Part shown: piece by piece, positions 44,101 through 51,531 of the stretch
How positions within the stretch are numbered: the first letter of the stretch is position 1
Layout of the letters: the number at the start of each line of letters is the position of its first letter
From: Microbacterium sp. Clip185
GTDB lineage: Bacteria; Actinomycetota; Actinomycetes; Actinomycetales; Microbacteriaceae
DNA: 64,000 nt
NCBI RefSeq assembly: GCF_028743715.1
Contig: NZ_CP117996.1
Location: forward strand, 1 to 64,000
Direction of reading: 5' to 3'
Position numbers and translations under genes: made by a program
The notes under the pieces: generated by a model
What the model was told of the DNA's origin: nothing
The model's database searches: none
What the model saw: only the letters and a program-made list of their open reading frames with translations

Positions 44101-45136
44101 GGTGCCCCCCATTGGCAGCCAACGCGAGGGACGGCTCCGGGAACGTCGGGATCAGAAGATGCGGCACATTGCTTTCTGAAAGCCGCGCCCAAGCCGCGGC
44201 GCTCTCCACGAGGATGGCCGACGGACGATCCTCAAGGGCATGCAGCGCCACGTACGTGACCGCGAGAGCTTCCTCGATCGAACGACCCTGAACAGTGAGC
44301 ATTCGTCGTGAGTCGGTCGAGCCAAGGAGCGCCGCTATACCCTCGCGCACGAACTCCTGACTTGCGGCGAATAGCTGCTCGGGCAACTCCACCCGCATCG
44401 AGAGCCGGAACTCATGCCACCATCGTTCGATCGTCTGCACATCTCGCGGGTAGCGACCAAGAAGCTCCGAGAGCCAGATGTGAGCTGACGGGGTCTTCTG
44501 AAGCCATCCCTCAAGGTCATCGGCGTCCAGCGCCGACACACTCGAGAACTCGCCTTCCGCGGACTTGCCCTCAGCCCACGCAGTCTTACCAGACCAACGC
44601 CTCGTCGTCACGAACACAAAATTCGTTATGATGCGCTCCTCCTTGGGCAGGGCGAGGCGATTCGTATAGTCGCTTTCTGCTTTACCCGCGGCATTCTGGT
44701 CAGTACCGAGTTCGAAGCGCAGCCGACCCGCAGGAAGGTAGCTGGCGTATGTGCCGTCAGACATCGCGAGTCCATCCCAGCCACGAAGCGCGACGCCGTC
44801 GCCAGCTCGCACGGAGAGCTGGGTGATGCCTGGCGTCGCATCGAGAAGGCGACGCAGCATTTCGGGCGCCTTCTCCTGAGCGACTCTGCCGCCCCACGCA
44901 TTCAGGTCGTTCGCTGTCACCCGCTCAGGCTCGACGTCGCGGACTCGAACGTTGGGCGTGACTTCTTCGCCCCGGGCCGCAGCAAAGGCATCGATGTCCT
45001 CGGCCCGAAACTTGGTCCGGTTTGAGCCGGGGATGCTGGCTACCGGCAGTCGACCATCCCTCGCCATGTTCCGCACCGTATTCACGTGAAGGCCCAGTCG
45101 CTTCGCCGCTTCGCCGACTCCAATGAACTCGTCCAC
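41183..45136 (-). CDS. 1317-aa HTH and nuclease-like large protein, candidate defence effector
   Basis: A single 1317-aa protein. Residues 1-50 form an excisionase/MerR-type helix-turn-helix (VGEAAKRLGLHVNTVRNMAR). Residues about 75-240 contain GWDG, an FELG segment, FVFVTTRRW and DADDLEGWL, a pattern I associate with nuclease-like N-terminal modules of large uncharacterised bacterial proteins. About 265-330 is nucleotide-binding-like but has no good Walker A. The remaining 1000 residues are a helical repeat-like array. GTG at 45136 has no ribosome-binding site, but TAGAAT ends 6 nt before it, suggesting a leaderless transcript. It follows an XRE/ImmA-like pair. Confidence 0.75.
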   Translation of the reverse strand: MDEFIGVGEAAKRLGLHVNTVRNMARDGRLPVASIPGSNRTKFRAEDIDAFAAARGEEVTPNVRVRDVEPERVTANDLNAWGGRVAQEKAPEMLRRLLDATPGITQLSVRAGDGVALRGWDGLAMSDGTYASYLPAGRLRFELGTDQNAAGKAESDYTNRLALPKEERIITNFVFVTTRRWSGKTAWAEGKSAEGEFSSVSALDADDLEGWLQKTPSAHIWLSELLGRYPRDVQTIERWWHEFRLSMRVELPEQLFAASQEFVREGIAALLGSTDSRRMLTVQGRSIEEALAVTYVALHALEDRPSAILVESAAAWARLSESNVPHLLIPTFPEPSLALAANGGHPVILLAHKGMAVKPGADLVEVAVPGRSETSRVLQESGIASREAERMAALYRRSPKAFFRSLALDSRAQSAVPDSRRDDLAAASRLALAVQWTADDGDRALLERLVRADWDELESVIVSLSSGDDPVFVRAGDAWRVTAPVEASLSLFPALTSSDLERWSEVVEGALFEHNPLDIPDAAARFAAQLRGEKRPHSREIEEGLAGGVALMALIGGEVAGRAGKDWAERVVGRILSRASGLGTEGWKRIAHVLPTLAEAAPELFLDTLLDDLGDEAPSLKSLFPPADEQTDVLSQTSPHVYLLWALEVLARSREHFPSAMNVLARLTDYDHGRENSGNTAFRSLENLLLPWIQYTAAGMSSKMSVLRRLVDRRPDLGWRLLLQLLPNSNSFSMSPSNPTYRDWGPETQEVSVAEWGTFVGEVTQMVVDLAGTDVDRWVDVVPLLDDLHPRDYDIATDAMLAAAAATDMSTLSARRLWDALHAEVLRHEEFADAHWALSNEKLDKLRHVLAALPDPGKASEHAALFGWDRGRLGLDDDDSAATVDVPARQRTAVAEIVQVGRDELEMLIDKVDNPHIIGVLLVELSTAEIDGWALDWLLGERQARRQAAQSYFARRSLTEGGLAWIEARLRELHEAPTDRLALALTMEAKPATWDLLERIETSLVDAYWSNVSPWVIGEGERSRAFRELLDRHRPVSALQLFDFALTHEEKGGPVVMGPDDATAALDEILSGNSAEELRGASHRIGTALDYLANKGASDGVMARYEYLFFPLLDRTTHYPAALYRVLRSNPAEFVELVCLATRPASKPKDDSRDPAASALAWRVLRDWKQLPGTDGTTWIPDAKELTRWVIECRSLLAERDRAKVGDEMLGAVLAYGAGEAAEGWPAGAVCEVLEIVGTHEMENGFVGGVMDARGSWTKGIYEGGDQERELAHRFRARADEREDWRRVHRALKAVARGYERQAQRADAEAKWDADGA

Positions 45137-45492
45137 ACGTACATTCTACACAAGGCGAGGTGCTGAATGTAGGTTTTGTAGAAATGAGTTGACACGGTCA
45201 ATCGCTCGGGTGGATTGCGGCTCGCGGGCGATGCGCTGCGAGGGATTTCTCTTGCTGTGCGCCTCGGCTCGATGGCGCTCGTGAGAGCCGTCTGCACCGA
45301 CGACCGTCGGCCATCACCCGGCTTCGACTCGCCCTTCTCGTACTTTTGGTACGTGTAGCGCGTCAGGCCGGAGTGGTACGCGACGTACTCCTGGCTGAGC
45401 CCGCGCTCCTGGCGGAGTCGTTGAAGGTTCGTGGCGAGCTGGCCGGCATAGTCACTCCAGGCCGCATCCTCGCGTCTGGTCCGCTTTGCCAC
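45082..45492 (-). CDS. XRE-family regulator, possibly truncated
   Basis: A 136-aa ORF from GTG at 45492. Residues about 17-58 are a good XRE helix-turn-helix (NLQRLRQERGLSQEYVAYHS ... YQKYEKGESKPG). In relatives KPG is followed by NP.L and a further helix; here the sequence becomes unrelated and the frame runs 55 nt into the start of the 1317-aa gene, so the 3' part may be damaged or replaced. It probably regulates the downstream gene via the palindromes at 45140-45183. Confidence 0.65.
   Translation of the reverse strand: MAKRTRREDAAWSDYAGQLATNLQRLRQERGLSQEYVAYHSGLTRYTYQKYEKGESKPGDGRRSSVQTALTSAIEPRRTAREIPRSASPASRNPPERLTVSTHFYKTYIQHLALCRMYVWTSSLESAKRRSDWAFT
45140..45183. promoter_or_regulatory. 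interleaved palindromes in the promoter of the 1317-aa gene
   Basis: TACATTC (45140-45146) pairs with GAATGTA (45165-45171), and TTCTACA (45144-45150) pairs with TGTAGAA (45177-45183). The two inverted repeats interlock and cover the predicted -10 box TAGAAT read on the minus strand. This is the expected place for a repressor such as the neighbouring XRE protein. Confidence 0.6.
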
Positions 45493-45572
45493 CGATCCAG
45501 CGTTCCCGTGAGCCGGCGTCGGTATGGCCTAATTGGCATGGCATTCGTGAAGATCGCGACAGCCTCGTTCTG

Positions 45573-46178
45573 CTAACTCCAGGCGCGCAGTGCGTCTGTC
45601 ACAGTCGGGGCATCGCGAACCAGTGATGTCCGCCAAGCGAGTGTTCCCTCGTGTTGCATGCGATATATGACCATGAACTGATGGACTCCCAAGCTGTTCG
45701 CGACAGCATCAACCCAGGCTTCGCTGACTCTTGCTGGCACGACGGGAAGTCCATCGCCGAATGACCAATGCGCGGCGAGAGAGTCGGCTGCGTCCTCAAC
45801 GTTCGTCTCGGACCCCACTTCGGCATCCATCTCATCGACGATCGGCACCGATCCCGCATGCCCGAGCGGGACGTGCGCGGCCTCGTGCAAGAGCGTGAAG
45901 AGGACCTTATCGAGACGCTTACCGCGCCCCGTGAGTCCGATGACGGGATTCCCAATGTCCACAATCGCGCACCCGTCCAGAACCTGCTCAATCCGCGAAC
46001 GACGGCCTGGTGTCCGACACTGGCTGGTGTTGATCCACGTTGGGTAGCGATCTGCAGGAAAGCTATCGACCAGGATCGGACGAGGCTCAAACGCTCGGTA
46101 AAGAGTACGTTGGCGGTCGTTGCCGCGCGGGTACGCCGAGATTTTCCGACCGATAGTGGCCCATCCCGGCCCAGTCAA
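45573..46178 (-). CDS. ImmA/IrrE-like metallopeptidase, possibly degraded
   Basis: A 201-aa ORF. The centre, VIGLTGRGKRLDKVLFTLLH then EAAHVPLGH, is the ImmA/IrrE core with the zinc motif HEAAH, and the downstream Glu-rich helix (EDAADSLAAHW) fits the family. The first 80 residues do not match the expected domain; a neighbouring frame (GHQAVVRGLSRFWTGARLW) looks more like it, so a frameshift near 45990 is likely. Such peptidases cleave XRE repressors; an XRE gene follows on the same strand. Confidence 0.55.
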   Translation of the reverse strand: MTGPGWATIGRKISAYPRGNDRQRTLYRAFEPRPILVDSFPADRYPTWINTSQCRTPGRRSRIEQVLDGCAIVDIGNPVIGLTGRGKRLDKVLFTLLHEAAHVPLGHAGSVPIVDEMDAEVGSETNVEDAADSLAAHWSFGDGLPVVPARVSEAWVDAVANSLGVHQFMVIYRMQHEGTLAWRTSLVRDAPTVTDALRAWS

Positions 46179-46611
46179 CGGCTTATCGCGCGATCAAAAA
46201 GCCAACGCCTGGAAGCGGCACCTTCACCGCATGAAAGCGAAGCGTTCGATCGCGAACAGGCCTGCCGCGCCCTACCCGGGCTTCGCGCAACCATGCACGC
46301 TGAGTACGTGCTGCTCGACTCAACTCCGCTCAACGCATTCGGTTTCGCGCCCATCGCGGGCCGTTGGATGCGCGTAGACCTCACGGTGGCGATGGATCTC
46401 TACGACCGCTCGATTTCCCTGAGCGTTCAATCGTGCTCATCCACGCCCGAGCGGACAACCAGCCTTCAGGCTCCAAGGCGTAACGAAAGTTCTGGAGCGG
46501 TACACATACTCGCTGAACTTCCATAGTCGCAGCGTCAACGCATTCGGACGGACCTGCATCGAGCATGGTGCAGTCACCTGTCGGCGCGCGAGCACACACT
46601 AGTCTCGACGT
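46179..46611. other. region with transposase relic and promoter of the HEPN pair
   Basis: This 433-bp gap between divergent genes contains the decayed DDE transposase fragment (separate entry) and, at its right end, TAGTCT (46600-46605) six bases before the ATG at 46612, which could give a leaderless mRNA. No intact gene is present. Confidence 0.6.
46200..46510 (+). pseudogene. fragment of a Mu/IS-type DDE transposase
   Basis: In one frame KAKRSIANRPAAPYPG, and after a frameshift near 46270, EYVLLDSTPLNAFGF then WMRVDLTVAMDLYDRSISL, match the start of the rve catalytic domain of Mu-type transposases (...VLLDTTPL...LTVA.D.Y.R...). Only about 100 residues remain and the rest is missing. It is the only mobility-related sequence I could see in the island. 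Confidence 0.6.
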
Positions 46612-47415
46612 ATGGATCGGCGAAGGCGAATAAGATCGTTGGCTACTGAGATTTATGGAGCTGGGTGGGCGGTCGCATATCCCGATCACCCGCTCCTCGC
46701 TCGGGGCCCCGATATCTTGGGGCAAGACGATCGCGGCCTCGTAGCAGAGTTTGTTTATGAAAACCCATCAGAGGATCTCGACGATAAACGAGAAGCGGTT
46801 CGGATATTGCTCGCTCGGCTAGCGTTGCCAAGGGGCACCCGATTCTCCTTGCGCTGGTTGGGAGACGGGGATCCTCGCGTTAGCAATTTGGAGCTGTTCG
46901 ATGAGCTAGTTCTTTCGGTTCGCCGCGGCCAGCCGCAGCGCGAATCGTTGGGCGACGAAGTGTCTGCCATCACCGAGATGATTCGCCCATTTCATTTCGA
47001 GCGGTTCGCAGATGCATGGTCACACCCAAAGCGGGCCTCTGAAAGAGGCCGCTTCACGGGAGAATCGACGTTCTCCCGAGCGGGAAATGAGTCCACGCCC
47101 AGCGTTCCCTGGATGAAAGTCGACGAAGGCCATGTCGCGGCTCGTCTTGATCAAAAGCGTAGCCGACGCTCCGTACTGCCGAAAGTTCAGATCCTGGCGG
47201 TCGCAACCACGTTCAACGATTACTGGTTGGGGGAGGGTCTCTCGGGTCTCCGTGAGACCGCCCAACTGCTCGAGAGCCGTCGGTCTTACTTGGCGTTGCA
47301 TGCACTGCACCTCGACGAGGGTGCAGGATATTCGCGTCGAACCGGAGATCCGTTCAAGGCCTACCGCGCTGCGGCGTTTGCCGGCGCCAGGGTGAAGTTT
47401 CCGGCGTCCTCATGA
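46612..47415 (+). CDS. unknown protein with PD-(D/E)XK-like N-terminus, partner of HEPN gene
   Basis: A 267-aa soluble protein. Residues 32-50 (GPDILGQDDRGLVAEFVYE) resemble the beta hairpin of PD-(D/E)XK nucleases with D34 and E46, but the expected Lys two residues after the Glu is Val, so activity is doubtful. The C-terminal 80 residues, including ESRRSYLALHALHLDEGAGY, look like a separate domain. GC content is lower than in core genes. Its stop overlaps the next start (ATGA), so the two proteins are likely made together. Confidence 0.65.
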   Translation: MDRRRRIRSLATEIYGAGWAVAYPDHPLLARGPDILGQDDRGLVAEFVYENPSEDLDDKREAVRILLARLALPRGTRFSLRWLGDGDPRVSNLELFDELVLSVRRGQPQRESLGDEVSAITEMIRPFHFERFADAWSHPKRASERGRFTGESTFSRAGNESTPSVPWMKVDEGHVAARLDQKRSRRSVLPKVQILAVATTFNDYWLGEGLSGLRETAQLLESRRSYLALHALHLDEGAGYSRRTGDPFKAYRAAAFAGARVKFPASS

Positions 47416-47843
47416 GCACCAAGAATCGCGTGGATACCGTCCGCCTGCTTATCAGCACCCATCCGACGCTCAAGACATCGGCCAAGCTCGCGGACATTGT
47501 TGGCGAGCTGAACCGTGTGACGAATAGCGCCAAGACCCCGAAGCACAAAGGCTGGCTTTTGAAGCTCCTCCACACAACACGTGCGCTCGACACGACCCTG
47601 CGCGAAGTTCTGACGCATAAAGGATGGGCCAATTCGCAGATGTATAGCCTTGGCAGCTATCTGAGATCTTTTCGTGACAACAACGTCATCAGTCACGCTG
47701 AAGTGCTGGCTTGGACCAACTCGATCGTGAATCCGCGCAATAAGTTCATGCATAGCGCCGGGGCAATGCCCAATCAACTCGAGTCGGATTCTGTACTCAG
47801 CGAGATGGAGTCGTGTTTGACGGTTATCCTGGCGAACACCTAG
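47412..47843 (+). CDS. HEPN-like protein, putative ribonuclease toxin
   Basis: A 143-aa all-helical protein. Near the C-terminus NPRNKFMHSAG gives R109 and H114 spaced as Rx4H with Asn after the Arg, the catalytic signature of HEPN ribonucleases. The N-terminal helices are basic. HEPN proteins act as toxins or defence RNases and are usually paired with an antitoxin or regulator; the overlapping upstream gene would be that partner or a second effector. No MNT nucleotidyltransferase is present. Confidence 0.65.
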   Translation: MSTKNRVDTVRLLISTHPTLKTSAKLADIVGELNRVTNSAKTPKHKGWLLKLLHTTRALDTTLREVLTHKGWANSQMYSLGSYLRSFRDNNVISHAEVLAWTNSIVNPRNKFMHSAGAMPNQLESDSVLSEMESCLTVILANT

Positions 47844-48973
47844 CGACGCGTTAGGCGATTCTCGAATGGGCGCGGTCATTAATGATTTCGATTGTTTACG
47901 CGAAGACTATGCAACCCGATCCGGCAACGAACACATAGATGCTGCACGATGCAATACCTGAGTCTTGTGGGGTGGAGTACTGCGATGACGGGGAGAGCGT
48001 GAGCACTCGAAGAACGGGCAGGGCGTACTTTGCGGATCAGCCGTGGACAAGTAGGGCCAGGCTCCGTGATCGCTCGCGCGGACATTTGCATCGCGCGAGT
48101 CCGCTCACGCTTAGAGTTCAACGGACACCTCTGAGGGATCCCTATAGCTGCGTCTAGAACCTTCAGATCATGTCCAACTCCGAGATCAAATGTCCCGATT
48201 TTCCTTCTGGGCGTTCACTGTCACGGGATGGCCGGGGCTCGTGAGAGCAGGTCGGCGCTGCGGGGCCAATTCTCGACGGCGGCGATTGTGCCGCCGTCGC
48301 AGACGTCTTCTCCGCGAACGGCAAGACCGTCGCGGAGCCGGCCCTGGGGTTCACTTGGCGGTAGAACGACTCGCTGTTGCCGAGGCCACTGACGGCACAG
48401 GCGACGAACGAGTGGACGTCTTTGGCGGCGAGGTCTGCACCCTCGGCGCAGGTCGTCATGGTCAGGGGGCTGAACGTTCCAGGCGATCGGCGACACGTCT
48501 CTGCGGAATCTCACATGCCGATCACGGGCATTTTGGGCCCGCTCATACCGCGCAGCCGGGCATCTGTCCCGGAATCTAGACAAGGCTTCTAGCGCTGCCT
48601 CCTCTCCTATCCTCTTCTCGAGGGCCTCAGTCTGGCGTTGTACGAGGTGCTCGAGGCCCAGGACCGCCCACACCTGCTTGTCGTGGAAGACGCCGCTGTT
48701 CAGCCGTATCCCAGAGGCGGGGGCCGGCTCCCTCGCTGCCGAGGGCGTCCGCGGGGTTTTGCGGGGCACAGGTCCGCAGGCTCAGGCATCCGCAGCCCAC
48801 ATCGACGAGGCCCGTATCCTTCCACCCACAGAGGAGCGGCGGTAATCGCTTCGTCACGGCCGACGGGCGACAGCTCATCGCGGTGATGGATGCCGCGCTC
48901 GAGGCGTGCGTCCGGACGCGGAAGGTGGCGCGGATCGCCTGAGCCGAGCTGGGCGCCTCGGTAGCGTGACGCC
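47844..48973. other. decayed region at the right side of the island
   Basis: About 1.1 kb without an intact gene. It has an 8-bp hairpin CTCGCGCG/CGCGCGAG at 48073-48099, a GNAT gene relic near 48610-48720 (separate entry) and an open end ...TADGRQLIAVMDAALEACVR that finishes at 48942 and may be the 3' end of a lost gene. Base composition rises to core level toward the right end. Confidence 0.55.
48610..48730 (-). pseudogene. C-terminal relic of a GNAT acetyltransferase
   Basis: The minus strand encodes RLNSGVFHDKQVWAVLGLEH, nearly the same as WLNGGVFHDKQVWAILRSEH from the intact GNAT gene at 50198-50764. No N-terminal part is present. It is a partial duplicate or a remnant of a related gene. 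Confidence 0.75.
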
Positions 48974-49558
48974 ATGGATGCGTCGGCAGAGGTGCCCGTG
49001 GGTCAGGTTGTGGTGTTCGTGGACCGCTGGTCAGATGCTGCGCCGACCGAGCTTCCCGTTCGCCCTGTCGTCACGGCCCGGTCCCACCGGGTGCGGTTGA
49101 TTCTGATGGCGCTGGTTTCCGTCCTCATTCTTCTCGGTGCCGTCAATCTTTGGTCCGAGCCGACACCCGGCTGGTGGTTCTCCCTGCTCTTCACAGGGCT
49201 GGCCGCCGCGGCGCTCGCCGCGCTGTGGATGGGATTCGCCGGTTCTGTGCGCCGGAGCAGTGCCCGCGCGCAGGCGCGGGCGCGGTGGGCCGACCCGTCG
49301 GGGGAGTTCGAACAGCTGGAGGGCACCGTCGCCTCCCGCCGGGTCTCCACGATCGAAGACGGAACCGTCGACAGCTTCGAGCTGGGGGTCGAGACGAACG
49401 CCGGTGGTGTGTTCGGTCGGTGGGAGCGCACGAGCGCGGGAGCACCGATGCTCCCGGCGTCTCAGCAGCCGCAGACGGGCGCGCCAGCGAGAGTCTGGCG
49501 GATCAGGGGAACCGAGGAAGACGCACCGCTCGTCGTCGAGGTGCGGAACGCCGCCTGA
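48974..49558 (+). CDS. two-TM hypothetical membrane protein
   Basis: A 194-aa protein with TM helices near 43-60 and 67-88 and a C-terminal cytoplasmic domain (90-194) with an N-terminal Arg-rich segment. Codon use is that of the core genome, so the island ends before it. I recognise no family. Confidence 0.7.
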   Translation: MDASAEVPVGQVVVFVDRWSDAAPTELPVRPVVTARSHRVRLILMALVSVLILLGAVNLWSEPTPGWWFSLLFTGLAAAALAALWMGFAGSVRRSSARAQARARWADPSGEFEQLEGTVASRRVSTIEDGTVDSFELGVETNAGGVFGRWERTSAGAPMLPASQQPQTGAPARVWRIRGTEEDAPLVVEVRNAA

Positions 49559-49561
49559 AGC

Positions 49562-50140
49562 TCAGGCCACCCAGAAGCCCAACGTGCAGAGCAGCCGCGT
49601 CTCCTCATCGGCGTCCGCGGGCGGTTCGATGGCCGGCGGGAACACGCCCCACTGTCGCCACTCATCTGCGTGCGGGGTGACGTGCTCGTTCAACCCGGCG
49701 ATCAGCTCGGAGGAGAGGTGGAACGGGATGCCGAAGTGCTTTGCGATCGAGTACGCCTGGAAGGCGCGGTAGGTCGCGAGGTGCGCGAAGCCTTCGTCGG
49801 CCGGGTAGTCGCCATAGGTGAAGCGGAAGGTCTCGGCGATGTCGCCGGATCGCACGGCTGCCGTCGCCGTGTCGTTGAGTGCGTCGTAGGAGGCGATGGG
49901 GTCGTCACCCAAGAGGTCGGCATCGGCGTACGGGTCGCCGTCCGCGGCTGCGCGGCCGGCGAGGACGTCGGGAATCCAGGCTTCGTCATAGGCGTGCCGT
50001 CCGAGGATGCCGAGCAGAGTGGGCGACTCGAGCTGGCTCCACTCTCTCGGTACGGGCGCGGAGAAGTCGGCGGGATCGAGCTGGTCGATGACCTCGCGCA
50101 GCGCGGCATCGGCGTACAGGAAGAGTTCGGCAGGCGTCAT
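49562..50140 (-). CDS. DinB/maleylpyruvate isomerase-fold protein
   Basis: A 192-aa helical protein: MTPAELFLYADAALREVIDQ, GRHAYDEAW and ATYRAFQAYSIAKHFGIP place it in the DinB-like, mycothiol-dependent isomerase fold (TIGR03086-like), where His residues bind a metal. The function cannot be narrowed. I chose the ATG at 50140; one at 50170 would add ten residues. Confidence 0.7.
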   Translation of the reverse strand: MTPAELFLYADAALREVIDQLDPADFSAPVPREWSQLESPTLLGILGRHAYDEAWIPDVLAGRAAADGDPYADADLLGDDPIASYDALNDTATAAVRSGDIAETFRFTYGDYPADEGFAHLATYRAFQAYSIAKHFGIPFHLSSELIAGLNEHVTPHADEWRQWGVFPPAIEPPADADEETRLLCTLGFWVA

Positions 50141-50197
50141 GGCGATGACGGTACTTCGGGGGTCCCTCATCGACCAGACCTGGGCAGCATCGTTTCC

Positions 50198-50764
50198 CTA
50201 CCCGGCGGCGACCGCATCCCGCCGTGCGAGGTGTTCGGAGCGCAGGATCGCCCAGACCTGCTTGTCGTGGAAGACCCCGCCGTTCAGCCAGGCGCCGCGA
50301 AGGGTGGCTTCGTGCCGCATCCCGACGCGTTCTGCGACCGCCGCGCTGCGGACGTTGTCGGCGCGACACCGCCACTCGGCGCGGTTGAGCCCGCGATCGA
50401 GCAGGGCCCAGTCGAGGAGCGTGCCGATGGCTCGCGTGACGAGTCCTCGGCCCTCGGCGGCCGGTTCGAGCCAGCATCCGATCTCGCAGACTCCCGCGGC
50501 GGCGCTGAAACTCACGAACATGACGCCGCCACGCAGCACGCCGTCGACCCAGATCCCGTACAGGCGACCGCCGTCGGCGGCGGCCGAGTTCGCATAGCGG
50601 CCGAGGGTGGCGGCGGCGCCCTCGACGGAATCCGTGACGAACGACGGCCCGACCCACGGGCGGATGAACTCTCGCGCCCGGTCGAGGTGGTCGGCGAACT
50701 CCTCCGCCTGCCAGATCTCGAGGGGACTCAGGCAGGCGCTCGCGTCGAGCTCGTGTCGGAACAT
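50198..50764 (-). CDS. GNAT N-acetyltransferase, RimJ/RimL type
   Basis: A 188-aa acetyltransferase. The CoA-binding motif appears as CWLEPAAEGRGLVTRAIGTL, and the C-terminus carries NVRSAAVAERVGMRHEATLR and the family end GGVFHDKQVWAILR. The target could be a ribosomal protein N-terminus or a small amine. It is divergent from a TetR gene, with a perfect palindrome between them. Confidence 0.9.
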   Translation of the reverse strand: MFRHELDASACLSPLEIWQAEEFADHLDRAREFIRPWVGPSFVTDSVEGAAATLGRYANSAAADGGRLYGIWVDGVLRGGVMFVSFSAAAGVCEIGCWLEPAAEGRGLVTRAIGTLLDWALLDRGLNRAEWRCRADNVRSAAVAERVGMRHEATLRGAWLNGGVFHDKQVWAILRSEHLARRDAVAAG

Positions 50765-50777
50765 GGGACCAGCGTTG

Positions 50778-50793
50778 CATAACGACTGTTATG
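50778..50793. promoter_or_regulatory. TetR operator candidate
   Basis: A perfect 6-4-6 inverted repeat, CATAAC-GACT-GTTATG, in the 46-bp gap between the GNAT gene and the tetR gene. Its position suggests that one TetR dimer controls both promoters. Confidence 0.75.
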
Positions 50794-50810
50794 TCGTCCA
50801 GACTGAGCGG

Positions 50811-51404
50811 ATGACGGGATCGGATGCGTATCGGCAGCGGCGCGAGGACGTGGCCGCGGCGGTGTGGCGCGTTCTCGACCAGGCCGGCTTCGCAGGCCTG
50901 TCGATGCGCGCGGTCGCCCGCGAACTGGATGCGACGACCGGCATCGTGACCCACTACTTCCCGTCGAAGCGGGAGCTGACGAGCTTCGCGCTCGGGCTGC
51001 TCGCCGAGCGCTCCGGCGCGCGGGAGCGCCCTGCCACCGCCCGGGGCCCCGCGGATCTCCCGTCCGCGCTCCTCGACATGCTCCCGCTCGACGACGTCTC
51101 GCAGACGTCGAACCGCATCTGGATCTCCTCGTGGGACGCCGCCCTCGCCGACGAGCGCCACGCCGCCGAGCACGCCGAGCGCTACCGGGCCAGCAGGGCC
51201 AAGGTCGCCGGCCTCGTGGCCGAGTTCCTCCCCGAAAGCGTGCGCGACGACGAACGGGTCGACCGCGTCACCGAGTCGCTGCACTCGTTCGTGCTCGGAC
51301 TGACGGTTCAGGCGGTGCTCGACCCCGCCGCCTATCCGCCGGAGCGTCAGATCGCGCTGCTCGACGGCATCCTGCGCGACCTCGGGATGCCGCCTCGCGG
51401 ATGA
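50811..51404 (+). CDS. TetR-family transcriptional regulator
   Basis: A 197-aa TetR regulator: helix-turn-helix at about 12-55 (WRVLDQAGFAGLSMRAVARE ... GIVTHYFPSKREL), then an all-helical ligand domain. It probably represses the divergent GNAT gene and itself through the palindrome at 50778-50793. The ligand is unknown. Confidence 0.92.
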   Translation: MTGSDAYRQRREDVAAAVWRVLDQAGFAGLSMRAVARELDATTGIVTHYFPSKRELTSFALGLLAERSGARERPATARGPADLPSALLDMLPLDDVSQTSNRIWISSWDAALADERHAAEHAERYRASRAKVAGLVAEFLPESVRDDERVDRVTESLHSFVLGLTVQAVLDPAAYPPERQIALLDGILRDLGMPPRG

Positions 51405-51531
51405 GCGGCAGTTTCGAGCCGTCGGCGACGCGGATGCGGCGGCCTGCGATCCCGACGGGGACGCCTGCGCGATCTCGCCCGCCACGCACTCGTGACCGCG
51501 TCGCCCACACACATCGTCGAACGAAGGAACA

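Noticed and set aside
45084..45095. TTCACGTGAAGG as a possible fourth parS
   Set aside because: Only the core matches; the outer bases of TGTTTCACGTGAAACA are missing on both sides.
48163..48459. 98-codon minus strand ORF in the decayed region
   Set aside because: No start signal or family; surrounded by relics, so coding cannot be supported.
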